A DNA stretch of 15,875 nt from Prevotella sp. UBA3837 (lineage in GTDB: Bacteria > Bacteroidota > Bacteroidia > Bacteroidales > Bacteroidaceae): the NCBI GenBank assembly GCA_002392835.1, contig DGHX01000093.1, positions 1 through 15,875 of the forward strand, in the 5' to 3' direction. Both the position numbers and the translations under genes were made by a program. Shown here piece by piece: positions 6,562-13,131 of this stretch (the stretch's first letter is position 1; the number at the start of each line of letters is the position of its first letter). The notes below the pieces were generated by a model. It had not been told where the DNA came from. It saw only the letters and a program-made list of their open reading frames with translations, and ran no database searches.

Positions 6562-7767
6562 ATGGACTGCCATACAAAAAGACTTCTCACCGCGCAGAGC
6601 GACCGACGGTATGTACTGAACGGGTGCCAACGGGCCCTCCCCACCCTGCTGCTGAGCCTGGCCGCATGCCTGCTCACCGGGTGTGCGACCATCATTTCAG
6701 GCACCACCGCCAAAATCAATATCAACGGCGACGTAGGCGAGCCGGTGAACATCTCTACCACGTATGCCGACTACCGCGATGTGTCGCTTCCGGTCACCGT
6801 GAAGGTGAAGCGGCGCAGCTTAGACGGGCAGCACATACGCATCAGCTCGGCCAACCATGCCTTCAGCGACATCGTGCTGAGGTCGTCGGTCAATCCGTGG
6901 TGTGCAGCGAGTGTCTTCGCCTATATCCTGCCCTTTTTCGCCGACCTCGCCACCAATGCCGTCAGCGAGCCGGCACAGAGCAGCTTCTTCATCACCCCTG
7001 CAGCACCGCTGGCGAAGGCCGACTCCGTGCACCGGGCCGACTCGCTGCGGCTGGCCGCAAGCGCCGCGGCAGCCAAGCAGCCACAACAGCTGCCACAACG
7101 CTTCAACAGGCACGAGCTGCGAGGAGGGCTCGGATTTGGCCACTGTCAGGCCACACACGACAGGGACAGGCTGGTGGACAGATACTTACAGCAGTACAAG
7201 CTGACGTCTCCAGGCGATTGTTTCGACGTAGTGGGCAACGCCTTCCTGCAGGCAGGACTGGAGTATCACTACAGGCTGAACAGGAAGTGGGACGTGGGCG
7301 TGCTGGCCAACTGGGGCATTGCCAGGGAGGGCTACGACTCACAATACTATGTTCCTGAGTACGCTGACCCACGCTACTACCAGCCCGACTTCAATGGCAT
7401 TGGCCATGAGTTCAGCAGGTTTTTCGTCGTCGCGCCATCCGTCAGGTACACCTGGTGCGAGGGATTCGGCTGGCGCTGCTACTCACGCCTGGCCTTAGGA
7501 GCCCTGCGGCAGCACCTGAGGTTTGAATACAACGAATATCCATGGCAATACAACGAATACCCACAGGCAGACACCAACCAGACCAGCACCGAGACGACCG
7601 ATCCGGAGCCGACATTAACCGACATTTCGGAGAAGACAAAATGGCGCATGGCCTACCAGCTGACAGCCATAGGCGGCTCCATCGGCAGCGACGTGTTCTC
7701 GCTGTGGGGCGAGCTGGGCTACGGCAGTCTTGGCATCGTCAGGCTCGGCGTGGCCTTCATGTTCTGA
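6562..7767 (+). CDS. Lipoprotein with a CATIISGT-type N-terminal domain and a C-terminal outer-membrane barrel-like region
   Basis: The 401-residue product has a hydrophobic signal segment (about 25-37) and a lipobox LTGC with Cys41. The residues CATIISGTTAKININGD that follow resemble the small lipoprotein and PEGA-like family that typically begins GCATI.SGT. A beta-rich stretch (about 50-110) and a hydrophobic segment (WCAASVFAYILPFFADLA, 113-130) complete that domain. An Ala/Gln-rich linker (about 150-182) leads to a region of alternating hydrophobic and aromatic strands (about 184-401) ending GIVRLGVAFMF, typical of an outer-membrane beta-barrel C-terminus. I chose ATG 6562 because the promoter lies at 6507-6538. 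The 40-residue pre-lipobox segment is unusually long. No substrate or partner is evident; the neighbours give no functional clue. Confidence 0.8.
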   Translation: MDCHTKRLLTAQSDRRYVLNGCQRALPTLLLSLAACLLTGCATIISGTTAKININGDVGEPVNISTTYADYRDVSLPVTVKVKRRSLDGQHIRISSANHAFSDIVLRSSVNPWCAASVFAYILPFFADLATNAVSEPAQSSFFITPAAPLAKADSVHRADSLRLAASAAAAKQPQQLPQRFNRHELRGGLGFGHCQATHDRDRLVDRYLQQYKLTSPGDCFDVVGNAFLQAGLEYHYRLNRKWDVGVLANWGIAREGYDSQYYVPEYADPRYYQPDFNGIGHEFSRFFVVAPSVRYTWCEGFGWRCYSRLALGALRQHLRFEYNEYPWQYNEYPQADTNQTSTETTDPEPTLTDISEKTKWRMAYQLTAIGGSIGSDVFSLWGELGYGSLGIVRLGVAFMF

Positions 7768-7800
7768 ACGCTCATTTCTCATGGGTAAAAAAAGACAGGC

Positions 7801-7968
7801 TCAGTAGATACCGGTGCCGGCTGGGTCGCTGGCGCTGTCATGCCAACTTGAAGTTCTGACACGGTATCGCGTCCGGCGTTTAGTGCCGCCCGGTGCAGGC
7901 TTGGTGAAGATCAGCCCTATCAGGAAGCCGAACACCGCACTGCCAAGTAGTATGAGTAGTGTCTTCAT
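7801..7968 (-). CDS. Small single-helix membrane protein, unknown function
   Basis: The 55-residue frame begins MKTLLILLGSAVFGFLIGLI, one transmembrane helix of about 20 residues. A basic segment (KRRTRYRVR, 30-38) and a polar tail ending PAGTGIY follow. By the positive-inside rule the basic tail would be cytoplasmic. A well-placed promoter box at 7989-7996 supports ATG 7966-7968 as the start, although the frame stays open further upstream. The gene converges on the lipoprotein gene with a gap of only 33 bases and no clear terminator between them. I do not recognise the family; coding status rests on the promoter, the helix and the clean start. Confidence 0.6.
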   Translation of the reverse strand: MKTLLILLGSAVFGFLIGLIFTKPAPGGTKRRTRYRVRTSSWHDSASDPAGTGIY

Positions 7969-7972
7969 CGCT

Positions 7973-8019
7973 GTAACTTTCTTTGCTGCAAAGTTACGAA
8001 TAAAAATCGGAAAATGCAA
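7973..8019 (-). promoter_or_regulatory. Promoter of the 55-residue gene, with an overlapping inverted repeat
   Basis: The minus strand reads TAACTTTG at 7989-7996 (exact -7 box) with TTG at 8017-8019, 20 bases upstream. GTAACTTT (7973-7980) and AAAGTTAC (7990-7997) form a perfect 8-bp inverted repeat with a 9-base spacer that overlaps the -7 box and the likely transcription start. It could serve as an operator. Confidence 0.6.
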
Positions 8020-8130
8020 GCCTTCGGCTCTATTTAGACAGATTCTGCTTTGCTTCCTTTCGCGCATACGTGCATAAAAAATATATAGCGCAGGCTGCCT
8101 CCGGCTCGGTGGGGGCAGATGTGATTTAGG

Positions 8131-8148
8131 TATATACGCGCGCGTATA
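8131..8148. repeat. 16-bp perfect palindrome in an alternating pyrimidine-purine tract
   Basis: TATACGCGCGCGTATA (8133-8148) is its own reverse complement. With the two bases before it, the run 8131-8148 alternates pyrimidine and purine for 18 bases, with a CG core flanked by TA steps. It lies in the 207-base non-coding stretch between the vWA gene and the small membrane protein gene. The rest of that stretch holds the promoter at 7989-8019, a weak hairpin at 8158-8172 and nothing else I recognise. Confidence 0.8.
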
Positions 8149-8157
8149 GGAACTGAA

Positions 8158-8172
8158 AGGCCAGTCAGGCCT
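8158..8172 (-). terminator. Weak hairpin downstream of the vWA gene
   Basis: On the minus strand AGGCC and GGCCT pair around TGACT only four bases after the vWA stop codon, and TTTCAGTT follows. The 5-bp stem and short T run make it a weak terminator candidate. Confidence 0.3.
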
Positions 8173-8175
8173 CAC

Positions 8176-8838
8176 TCAGCCCTCCTCATCAGACGGTGTC
8201 TCTTCCGTGAAGAATGCACCCACCGGCATGACACTGTCCTCGGCCACGCAGCAGTTGTAGCGTTCACGGCTGCGGCGCTCGCGGGCGAACATAGCGCGGG
8301 TACCCTCCACGTCCTGGTGGAACTCCATGTGCTCCTCGATGGCGAAGGAGTGGGCCATGGACTCGACGTCGAGGTTGTCGGTGCCGATGAGGGTGAAGGT
8401 CCAGTTCTGCTTCTTCAGCTTCTCTATCATCGTGCGCACCATCTTCAGCGTCCACTCCTGGCTGCTGTTCTCCTCACCGTCGGTGATGATGGTCACCAGC
8501 ACATGGTCGCCGTCGGCAATCTGCGCATTGACCTTCGAAATTCCCTGGCCGATGGCATCGTAGAGGGGTGTGCCGCCGCCGGGGTTGTAAGCCTTCCAGC
8601 TGAGGTCTTTCGTCTCGGATGCTGGGGTGTTGTCGTAGTGCCAGGTGGTATGGCCGCTGTCGAAGGTGAGGAGGGTGACGCGCTGCTCCTGGTCGGGGAA
8701 GCGCTTCTGCATCTGGCGCACGGTCTGCAGGGTCTCGTTCATGCCGGTGAAGGCCTGCTTGCGGATGACATACATTGAACCGCTCTCGTCAACGATAATC
8801 AGGTTGTGCACACGCTTGGATTCATTCTGCTTAGTCAT
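8176..8838 (-). CDS. von Willebrand factor A (vWA) domain protein
   Basis: This 220-residue protein is a stand-alone vWA domain with a complete metal-ion-dependent adhesion site. It has DESGS (Asp17, Ser19, Ser21) after the first hydrophobic strand, Thr90 in NPGGGTPLYDAIG, and Asp120 in IITDGEENSS. There is no signal peptide or membrane helix, so it should be cytoplasmic. It resembles intracellular TerY-like or phage-associated vWA proteins more than the secreted adhesins. Such domains usually bind a partner through the metal ion; the partner here is unknown. The C-terminal tail is acidic (ETPSDEEG). The gene is transcribed divergently from the sigma-macro fusion gene across a 129-base intergenic region with overlapping promoter boxes, which suggests joint control. 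Confidence 0.9.
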   Translation of the reverse strand: MTKQNESKRVHNLIIVDESGSMYVIRKQAFTGMNETLQTVRQMQKRFPDQEQRVTLLTFDSGHTTWHYDNTPASETKDLSWKAYNPGGGTPLYDAIGQGISKVNAQIADGDHVLVTIITDGEENSSQEWTLKMVRTMIEKLKKQNWTFTLIGTDNLDVESMAHSFAIEEHMEFHQDVEGTRAMFARERRSRERYNCCVAEDSVMPVGAFFTEETPSDEEG

Positions 8839-8925
8839 AATGGTAAATGTTTTAAAGGGTGAATACTTCTTGTTTTCTGTTCGCTTATATCTCTTTAAAG
8901 AAGAATTTGAGGAAAAATTAAGCTA

Positions 8926-8982
8926 TGTGGCAAAAATTTTGTAACTTTGTGGCAAAATTACGTGAGTATGTACTACCGACAA
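8926..8982. promoter_or_regulatory. Divergent, overlapping promoters with a direct repeat (vWA / sigma-macro)
   Basis: Plus strand: TAACTTTG at 8942-8949 is a -7 box for the sigma-macro gene (ATG at 8968), with no clear -33. Minus strand: TAATTTTG at 8953-8960 with TTG at 8980-8982, 19 bases upstream, could drive the vWA gene with a leader of about 105 bases. The two boxes are three bases apart on opposite strands, so polymerase could not occupy both. TGTGGCAAAA occurs as a direct repeat at 8926-8935 and 8949-8958, 23 bases apart, overlapping both boxes; it could bind a regulator. The vWA promoter is the less certain of the two. Confidence 0.5.
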
Positions 8983-10071
8983 CTATCAGACGACGAGATT
9001 ATGGACGGATTCCGCGAGGGTAATGCCGCCATCATCAGGAAGTATTTCTACGGTTGGTGCCAGGTGGGCTACTATGCCTTTGACCGGCGCTACGCACTGA
9101 GCGAGAAGCAGAACCTGGACTTCATGTCGCTGGCTCACCAGTATGCGCTCTACCTGATGGAGCACGACTGGCGCCCGCTGGAGGACCATGCGCCGGAGGT
9201 GAGCCTGAAGACGTGGCTCATAGGCGGATTCCGCTATGTGGTGCTCGACGCGCTGAAGTGGTACCGCCGTGAGTACGGCAGCATCACCTTCGAGGACTAC
9301 CTGCAGTCGTTTGATGCCGGCGACAACCTGCGCTTGCAGTTCAACCGCATGGTGAAGGACATGTGCGACCATGCCCCGCTGAGCCGCCAGGACCGCATCA
9401 TCATCAACATGATGCTGAGCGGATTCAAGGGGAAGGAGACGGCAACGCAGATGGGCATCACGCCGTCGGCCGTATCGCAGCGGTTCAAGAAGCTGAAGGA
9501 CGACATCATCGTGCCCTACTTCCGCAAGAACTTCGATATGGACCTGGACCTGGTGGAGGTGATGGACGAAAGGGCCATCGTCTACGGCGAGTCTATTGCC
9601 AGGGAGGCTTCCATGCCTGCCCCGACGTCCTATGCCGAGACCGCCCTGTACGAGGAAATGGCCCACGAGGATATGGACTTTAACACATCAGAGACTATGA
9701 CACAAAAGAGAACGACACCAGAGTTTATCACATCGCTGGAGCCAAACGAGATCTTCGTCTTCGGCAGCAACCTGAAGGGTATGCACGGCGGTGGTGCGGC
9801 CTACATCGCCTACCGCAAGTTTGGAGCCGTCATGGGCCAGGGCGTAGGACTGCAAGGACAGAGCTACGCCATACCTACGATGCAGGGCGGCGTGGAGACC
9901 ATCCGTCCGTATGTGGATGAGTTCATCCGCTTTGCCCAGCAGCACCCGGAACTGACGTTCCTCGTCACCCGCATCGGCTGCGGCATCGCCGGCTTCACCG
10001 ACGATGAAATATCGCCGCTGTTTGCAGAAGCGCACGGCATAGAAAACATCGTGCTGCCTCCAAACTGGTAG
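8968..10071 (+). CDS. Sigma-70-like factor fused to an A1S_2505-type macro-like domain
   Basis: The continuous 367-residue frame has two unrelated parts. Residues about 5-105 resemble sigma region 2, ending in the core-binding and melting-type helix VSLKTWLIGGFRYVVLDALKW. Residues about 135-187 form a region 4 helix-turn-helix (LSRQDRIIINMMLSGFKGKE, then QMGITPSAVSQRFKKLK). An acidic linker (190-243) leads to residues 244-367, which match the macro-like A1S_2505 phage non-structural protein family. That part has IFVFGSNLKGMHGGGAAYIA (262-281) and VTRIGCGIAGFTDDEI (333-348), the glycine-rich loops expected to hold an ADP-ribose or NAD-type ligand. I start at ATG 8968, because a TTG at 8947 lies inside the -7 box. 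An internal in-frame ATG at 9697-9699 (residue 244) sits exactly where the macro-like domain begins. A transcription factor whose activity depends on a nucleotide ligand is inference. Confidence 0.85.
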   Translation: MYYRQLSDDEIMDGFREGNAAIIRKYFYGWCQVGYYAFDRRYALSEKQNLDFMSLAHQYALYLMEHDWRPLEDHAPEVSLKTWLIGGFRYVVLDALKWYRREYGSITFEDYLQSFDAGDNLRLQFNRMVKDMCDHAPLSRQDRIIINMMLSGFKGKETATQMGITPSAVSQRFKKLKDDIIVPYFRKNFDMDLDLVEVMDERAIVYGESIAREASMPAPTSYAETALYEEMAHEDMDFNTSETMTQKRTTPEFITSLEPNEIFVFGSNLKGMHGGGAAYIAYRKFGAVMGQGVGLQGQSYAIPTMQGGVETIRPYVDEFIRFAQQHPELTFLVTRIGCGIAGFTDDEISPLFAEAHGIENIVLPPNW

Positions 10072-10081
10072 AGGCAGCACG
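10050..10081. terminator. Hairpin spanning the sigma-macro stop codon
   Basis: CGTGCTGCCTC (10050-10060) and GAGGCAGCACG (10071-10081) pair perfectly over 11 bp with a 10-base loop. The left arm is coding, and the TAG stop at 10069-10071 falls at the end of the loop. No T run follows, so it is more likely a 3'-end stabiliser or a weak terminator between convergent genes than a classical terminator. Confidence 0.5.
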
Positions 10082-10120
10082 CATGCAGCGCCCGCATTAC
10101 AAGCGGGGTGAGTGGTGCCA

Positions 10121-12301
10121 CTAACGTAGCACCACCTTCCTTCCATTGCTGATGTAGAGTCCTGAAGCGGGACGGCCGCTGATGCGGCGGCCCTGCAGGT
10201 CGTAGGTCGTGGTCGTGCTGCTGTCGCCGGCGGCGATGCTGCGTATGGCCTCCGTGCCATTGACGATGTAGTTGATGCCTGCCACGGCGTCAATCTTTCC
10301 GTATCCCCAGCGCTGGGTATTGGTGGCAGTGAAGCTGTCGTTGCGAGCGGTGTGGCTGATGACGTCCTTCACGTCGCTGAGCGTCATGTCGGGCTTGGCC
10401 TGCATCCACAGGGCCACGATGCCGGCCACCACGGGGCACGACATCGACGTGCCGCTCTCGGCGCCGTAGGGGTAGCCCTGCCACTGCATGCCGTCGGCAT
10501 AGGTCATGTAGTCTATGTCATAGTGGTTCATGGCCGACACTACGTTCACGCCCGGTGCGCACACCAGGGGCTGGCTGATGCCGTTGAACGAGGTGCCGTA
10601 GCTGCTGAAGAAGGCGATGTCGTTCAGCACGTCGAGCTCATCGTCATCATCGTCACCGTCACCGTCATCATCGTCATCGTCATCGTCGCTGACAGAGGTA
10701 TCTTCCTCCTCGCCTTCCGGATTGCGCGAGATGGTATTGGCACAATATGCGCCCACGCTGATGACGTCGTCGATGCAAGTCCAGTCGCCGGCCGACATGT
10801 CGCTGTCGCCGTCGACGTATCCGGGTAATCCCACGAAGTTCACGCCGCCGAAGCCCGCCAACTCGTCCCAGAGGTCCACCTCGGTGCCGTCGGCTCCGCT
10901 GACGGTCAGTTCGAATAAGCAGAGCCCCTTCACGCCGCCCTCGGCCTTGGCGGCTATGACGAGGCGTCCGTTCTCGTCCTCCATGGCGCCCACGGCTATC
11001 GTTCCTTCAAAGGTGTTCTTCAGGCTGGCGACATCCTCGCTGTTGGTTACGACCATCTGCTCCTCGCAGCCCGCCGTGGCGGTGCACTTCTGCGATGTCC
11101 AGACGTTGGTCAGGCGCCCCGTGAACTGGTTGATCTTCTTCAGCGAGAGCTGTACGCTCACCTCGGTGCCGGTGCGCACATAGCCCACCACGCTGGGCAT
11201 GACGACGAAGTCATACTTCTTCATCTCGTCCTCGGCCATGGCTATGAGCAACGTCTTCACCTGCGGTTCCTTAGCCGTGAACTTACGGTATAGGTGTATG
11301 GGGTATCCGCCCTCGTTGCCTGCCGAGAATACCGGCACGAGGTGCTTCGAAACTTCGGTGATGGCCATGGGTATGGTGCCTGTTCCGTCGTGAGGCCCTT
11401 CGTGGCTGTTGGCACTGCAGCTGAGCACCACGGGCTGGTCGGTCTTGTCGGCGTATGCTGAGACGAAGGCCAGTGCCAGCTCGAAATAGCCATCTGAGTC
11501 TGGCTCGTCGAAGCCCTCCACCTCTGTCTCCACCAGGGGCACCAGCACCAGGTCGGCCTCGGGAGCCATGCCTCCGAAGCCCTGCGGCGACAGGCTGCCT
11601 GCGGCAATGCCTGCGGTGTGGGTGCCGTGGGTCTCGTCATCGTCGTCGGTGGTCAGCGTGGCTATCAGCTCGGGCGTGTCGTAGACGGAGCCTGGGAAGG
11701 TGTAGGAGCCCAGGTCAGGGTCATCGACGATGAACTTGTTGCCGCCGTTGTCGCCCATGAGGTAAACGCACTTGATGCGCGAGCGCCCCTGGGCATCCTT
11801 GAAGGCGGGATGCTGGAAGTCGAAGCCTGCATCGATGAGGCAGATGGTGACGCCCTTGCCGCTATAGGCCGTGGCGCCCGCAGGCAGCGTCGGCCCGTTG
11901 AGCTGGGCTACGCCCGTCTCTTTGCGGGCCACGTCGGTCTTCAGCCGTCCCTTGTGGCTCAGGTCTATGCGCTGCACGCCTTCTATGCGCTGCACTGCCT
12001 CGACGCTGTCGGTGGGCAGGCTGACCACGAGCTGGCTGCCCAGGCGTGCGCACACCTCAGCGCCGGCAGCCTTCAGCCGCTGGGCGGTCTGCGCCATGCT
12101 GCCCTCGTCGAGCGTCAGCACCAGCTGCATGCGCTGCTGTGCTGAGGGTTGCGTCACATGGCCCTGCGAGCGCGCTGCCAGCCGCTCTGTCTTGGCCTTG
12201 CGCAGCTTCATGCCCAGCTGCGCCTGTGGTGTCAGCTTGCCCTGTGCCATAGCTGCCAGGCTGAGGGCGGTTACGAGCAGAAGTGCAAAGAATCTTCTCA
12301 T
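10121..12301 (-). CDS. Secreted S8 (subtilisin-like) serine peptidase with poly-Asp insert
   Basis: The 726-residue protein has a type I signal peptide (residues 1-19, cut near AMA/Q20). Residues about 55-115 resemble an inhibitor-I9-like propeptide. The S8 triad is complete: Asp157 in CLIDAGFD, His225 in ETHGTHTAG and Ser619 in SGTSMSCP. The oxyanion-hole Asn329 is in FSAGNEGG. Between Asn329 and Ser619 lies an insertion of about 180 residues, probably a beta-sandwich. It is followed by an Asp/Gly tract (539-555: eight Asp, then GDGD and more Asp, then Glu) that could bind calcium. The C-terminus (TYDLQGRRISGRPASGLYIS) resembles a short type IX secretion-type sorting tail common in Prevotella and Bacteroides. 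With no promoter box in the 52-base gap, it is probably co-transcribed with the upstream outer-membrane protein gene. Its substrate is unknown. Confidence 0.92.
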   Translation of the reverse strand: MRRFFALLLVTALSLAAMAQGKLTPQAQLGMKLRKAKTERLAARSQGHVTQPSAQQRMQLVLTLDEGSMAQTAQRLKAAGAEVCARLGSQLVVSLPTDSVEAVQRIEGVQRIDLSHKGRLKTDVARKETGVAQLNGPTLPAGATAYSGKGVTICLIDAGFDFQHPAFKDAQGRSRIKCVYLMGDNGGNKFIVDDPDLGSYTFPGSVYDTPELIATLTTDDDDETHGTHTAGIAAGSLSPQGFGGMAPEADLVLVPLVETEVEGFDEPDSDGYFELALAFVSAYADKTDQPVVLSCSANSHEGPHDGTGTIPMAITEVSKHLVPVFSAGNEGGYPIHLYRKFTAKEPQVKTLLIAMAEDEMKKYDFVVMPSVVGYVRTGTEVSVQLSLKKINQFTGRLTNVWTSQKCTATAGCEEQMVVTNSEDVASLKNTFEGTIAVGAMEDENGRLVIAAKAEGGVKGLCLFELTVSGADGTEVDLWDELAGFGGVNFVGLPGYVDGDSDMSAGDWTCIDDVISVGAYCANTISRNPEGEEEDTSVSDDDDDDDDGDGDDDDDELDVLNDIAFFSSYGTSFNGISQPLVCAPGVNVVSAMNHYDIDYMTYADGMQWQGYPYGAESGTSMSCPVVAGIVALWMQAKPDMTLSDVKDVISHTARNDSFTATNTQRWGYGKIDAVAGINYIVNGTEAIRSIAAGDSSTTTTYDLQGRRISGRPASGLYISNGRKVVLR

Positions 12302-12353
12302 AAGTTGTTACTGTTTAAGCATTTGCTAACATGACGAAGTGAGGAGGAAAGCC

Positions 12354-13028
12354 TCAGAACTTATACTTCAGACCGGCCAGCAGTATGCCCTGCTCGCCCA
12401 TGCCCAGCTCCACGAAGCCACGGAAGCGGGGAGCGCCAAACTCCATGCCCAGCAGCGAGAGCTGGAAGTTGAACACGGCGTCGGTATCGCTGTAGTCCTT
12501 GCTGCTCTTGTCGTCGGCATCCTGCGACTCGTACATGAAGCTCACGCCGAGGCCCAGCTTTGAATACACCCCGAAGTTCTTCTTGCACAGCCAGTCGAAC
12601 TTTGCCGTGGGCACGATGCTCAGGTTGCGGCGGCTGGCCTTGCCTATCTTCTCCTTAGTCGTAGCGCCAGTGGAATTATTCTTCCAGTTTGCGTACATGT
12701 CGCGGTCCATGCCGTTGAAGGCCACGAAGCCGCCCAGGCCCACCAGCTTGCTGACGTGGTAGTAGTACTCGGCGCTGATGGTGGGGATGTAGCTCTCGTC
12801 GCCATAGCTGACATTGCCGGTGAAGGAACCTCCTGTGGCTGTGGTGGTGATAAGCGTCGAGACGATGATCTCGGTGAAGTCGGCCAGGTCGCTGAAAATC
12901 TCAGTGGTGGCCCCCGACCCGATGGTGATGCCCACCTCGTGCCTTGTGTCGTAATAACTGCTACTCTGTGCGGATGCAGTCGTCACTATCGCAGCGGCTG
13001 CCAAAAACGAAAAAATCTTCCTTCTCAT
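12354..13028 (-). CDS. Outer-membrane beta-barrel protein, small
   Basis: The 224-residue product has a signal peptide (1-20, ending ASA before Q21). The remainder has short alternating strands with aromatic girdle residues (SAEYYYHVSKLVGLGGFVAF, then FGVYSKLGLGVSFMY) ending GILLAGLKYKF. The terminal Phe is the usual mark of an outer-membrane barrel recognised by the BAM complex. The size suggests a barrel of about eight strands, as in OmpA/OmpX-type proteins. I chose ATG 13026-13028 over an upstream in-frame ATG at 13083-13085 because the promoter (13051-13081) lies between them and the signal peptide then begins correctly (MRRKIFSFLAAAA). It is the first gene of a probable two-gene unit with the S8 peptidase. 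No specific function can be named. Confidence 0.85.
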   Translation of the reverse strand: MRRKIFSFLAAAAIVTTASAQSSSYYDTRHEVGITIGSGATTEIFSDLADFTEIIVSTLITTTATGGSFTGNVSYGDESYIPTISAEYYYHVSKLVGLGGFVAFNGMDRDMYANWKNNSTGATTKEKIGKASRRNLSIVPTAKFDWLCKKNFGVYSKLGLGVSFMYESQDADDKSSKDYSDTDAVFNFQLSLLGMEFGAPRFRGFVELGMGEQGILLAGLKYKF

Positions 13029-13050
13029 AGATATTATACAAATAACTATG

Positions 13051-13081
13051 CAAAGGTAAGATTTTTTTCGCAAACAGCAAA
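13051..13081 (-). promoter_or_regulatory. Promoter of the outer-membrane protein / S8 peptidase unit
   Basis: The minus strand carries TTTG at 13078-13081 and TACCTTTG at 13051-13058 with a 19-base spacer, one of the best Bacteroidetes promoter matches in the window. The leader to ATG 13028 would be about 15-20 bases. Confidence 0.8.
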
Positions 13082-13131
13082 ACAAAGAGCCGCTTTTTTT
13101 CTGTCCACGGCCCCGGGCGGGCCCTGATGGG

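Noticed and set aside
6315..8838. Integration of a mobile island at the tRNA 3' end
   Set aside because: No integrase gene, and no second copy of the tRNA 3' end (GGTTCAATCCCGG) elsewhere in the window. The tRNA has its own terminator directly downstream.
8969..9683. A possible frameshift or split between sigma and macro-like halves
   Set aside because: The frame is open through the linker with no stop or frame change, and domain motifs on both sides are in the same frame.
13085..13131. A terminator for the GH115 gene in the GC-rich stretch near 13108-13124
   Set aside because: Only a 5-bp GGCCC/GGGCC stem can be drawn and on the minus strand it is followed by an A run instead of a T run.
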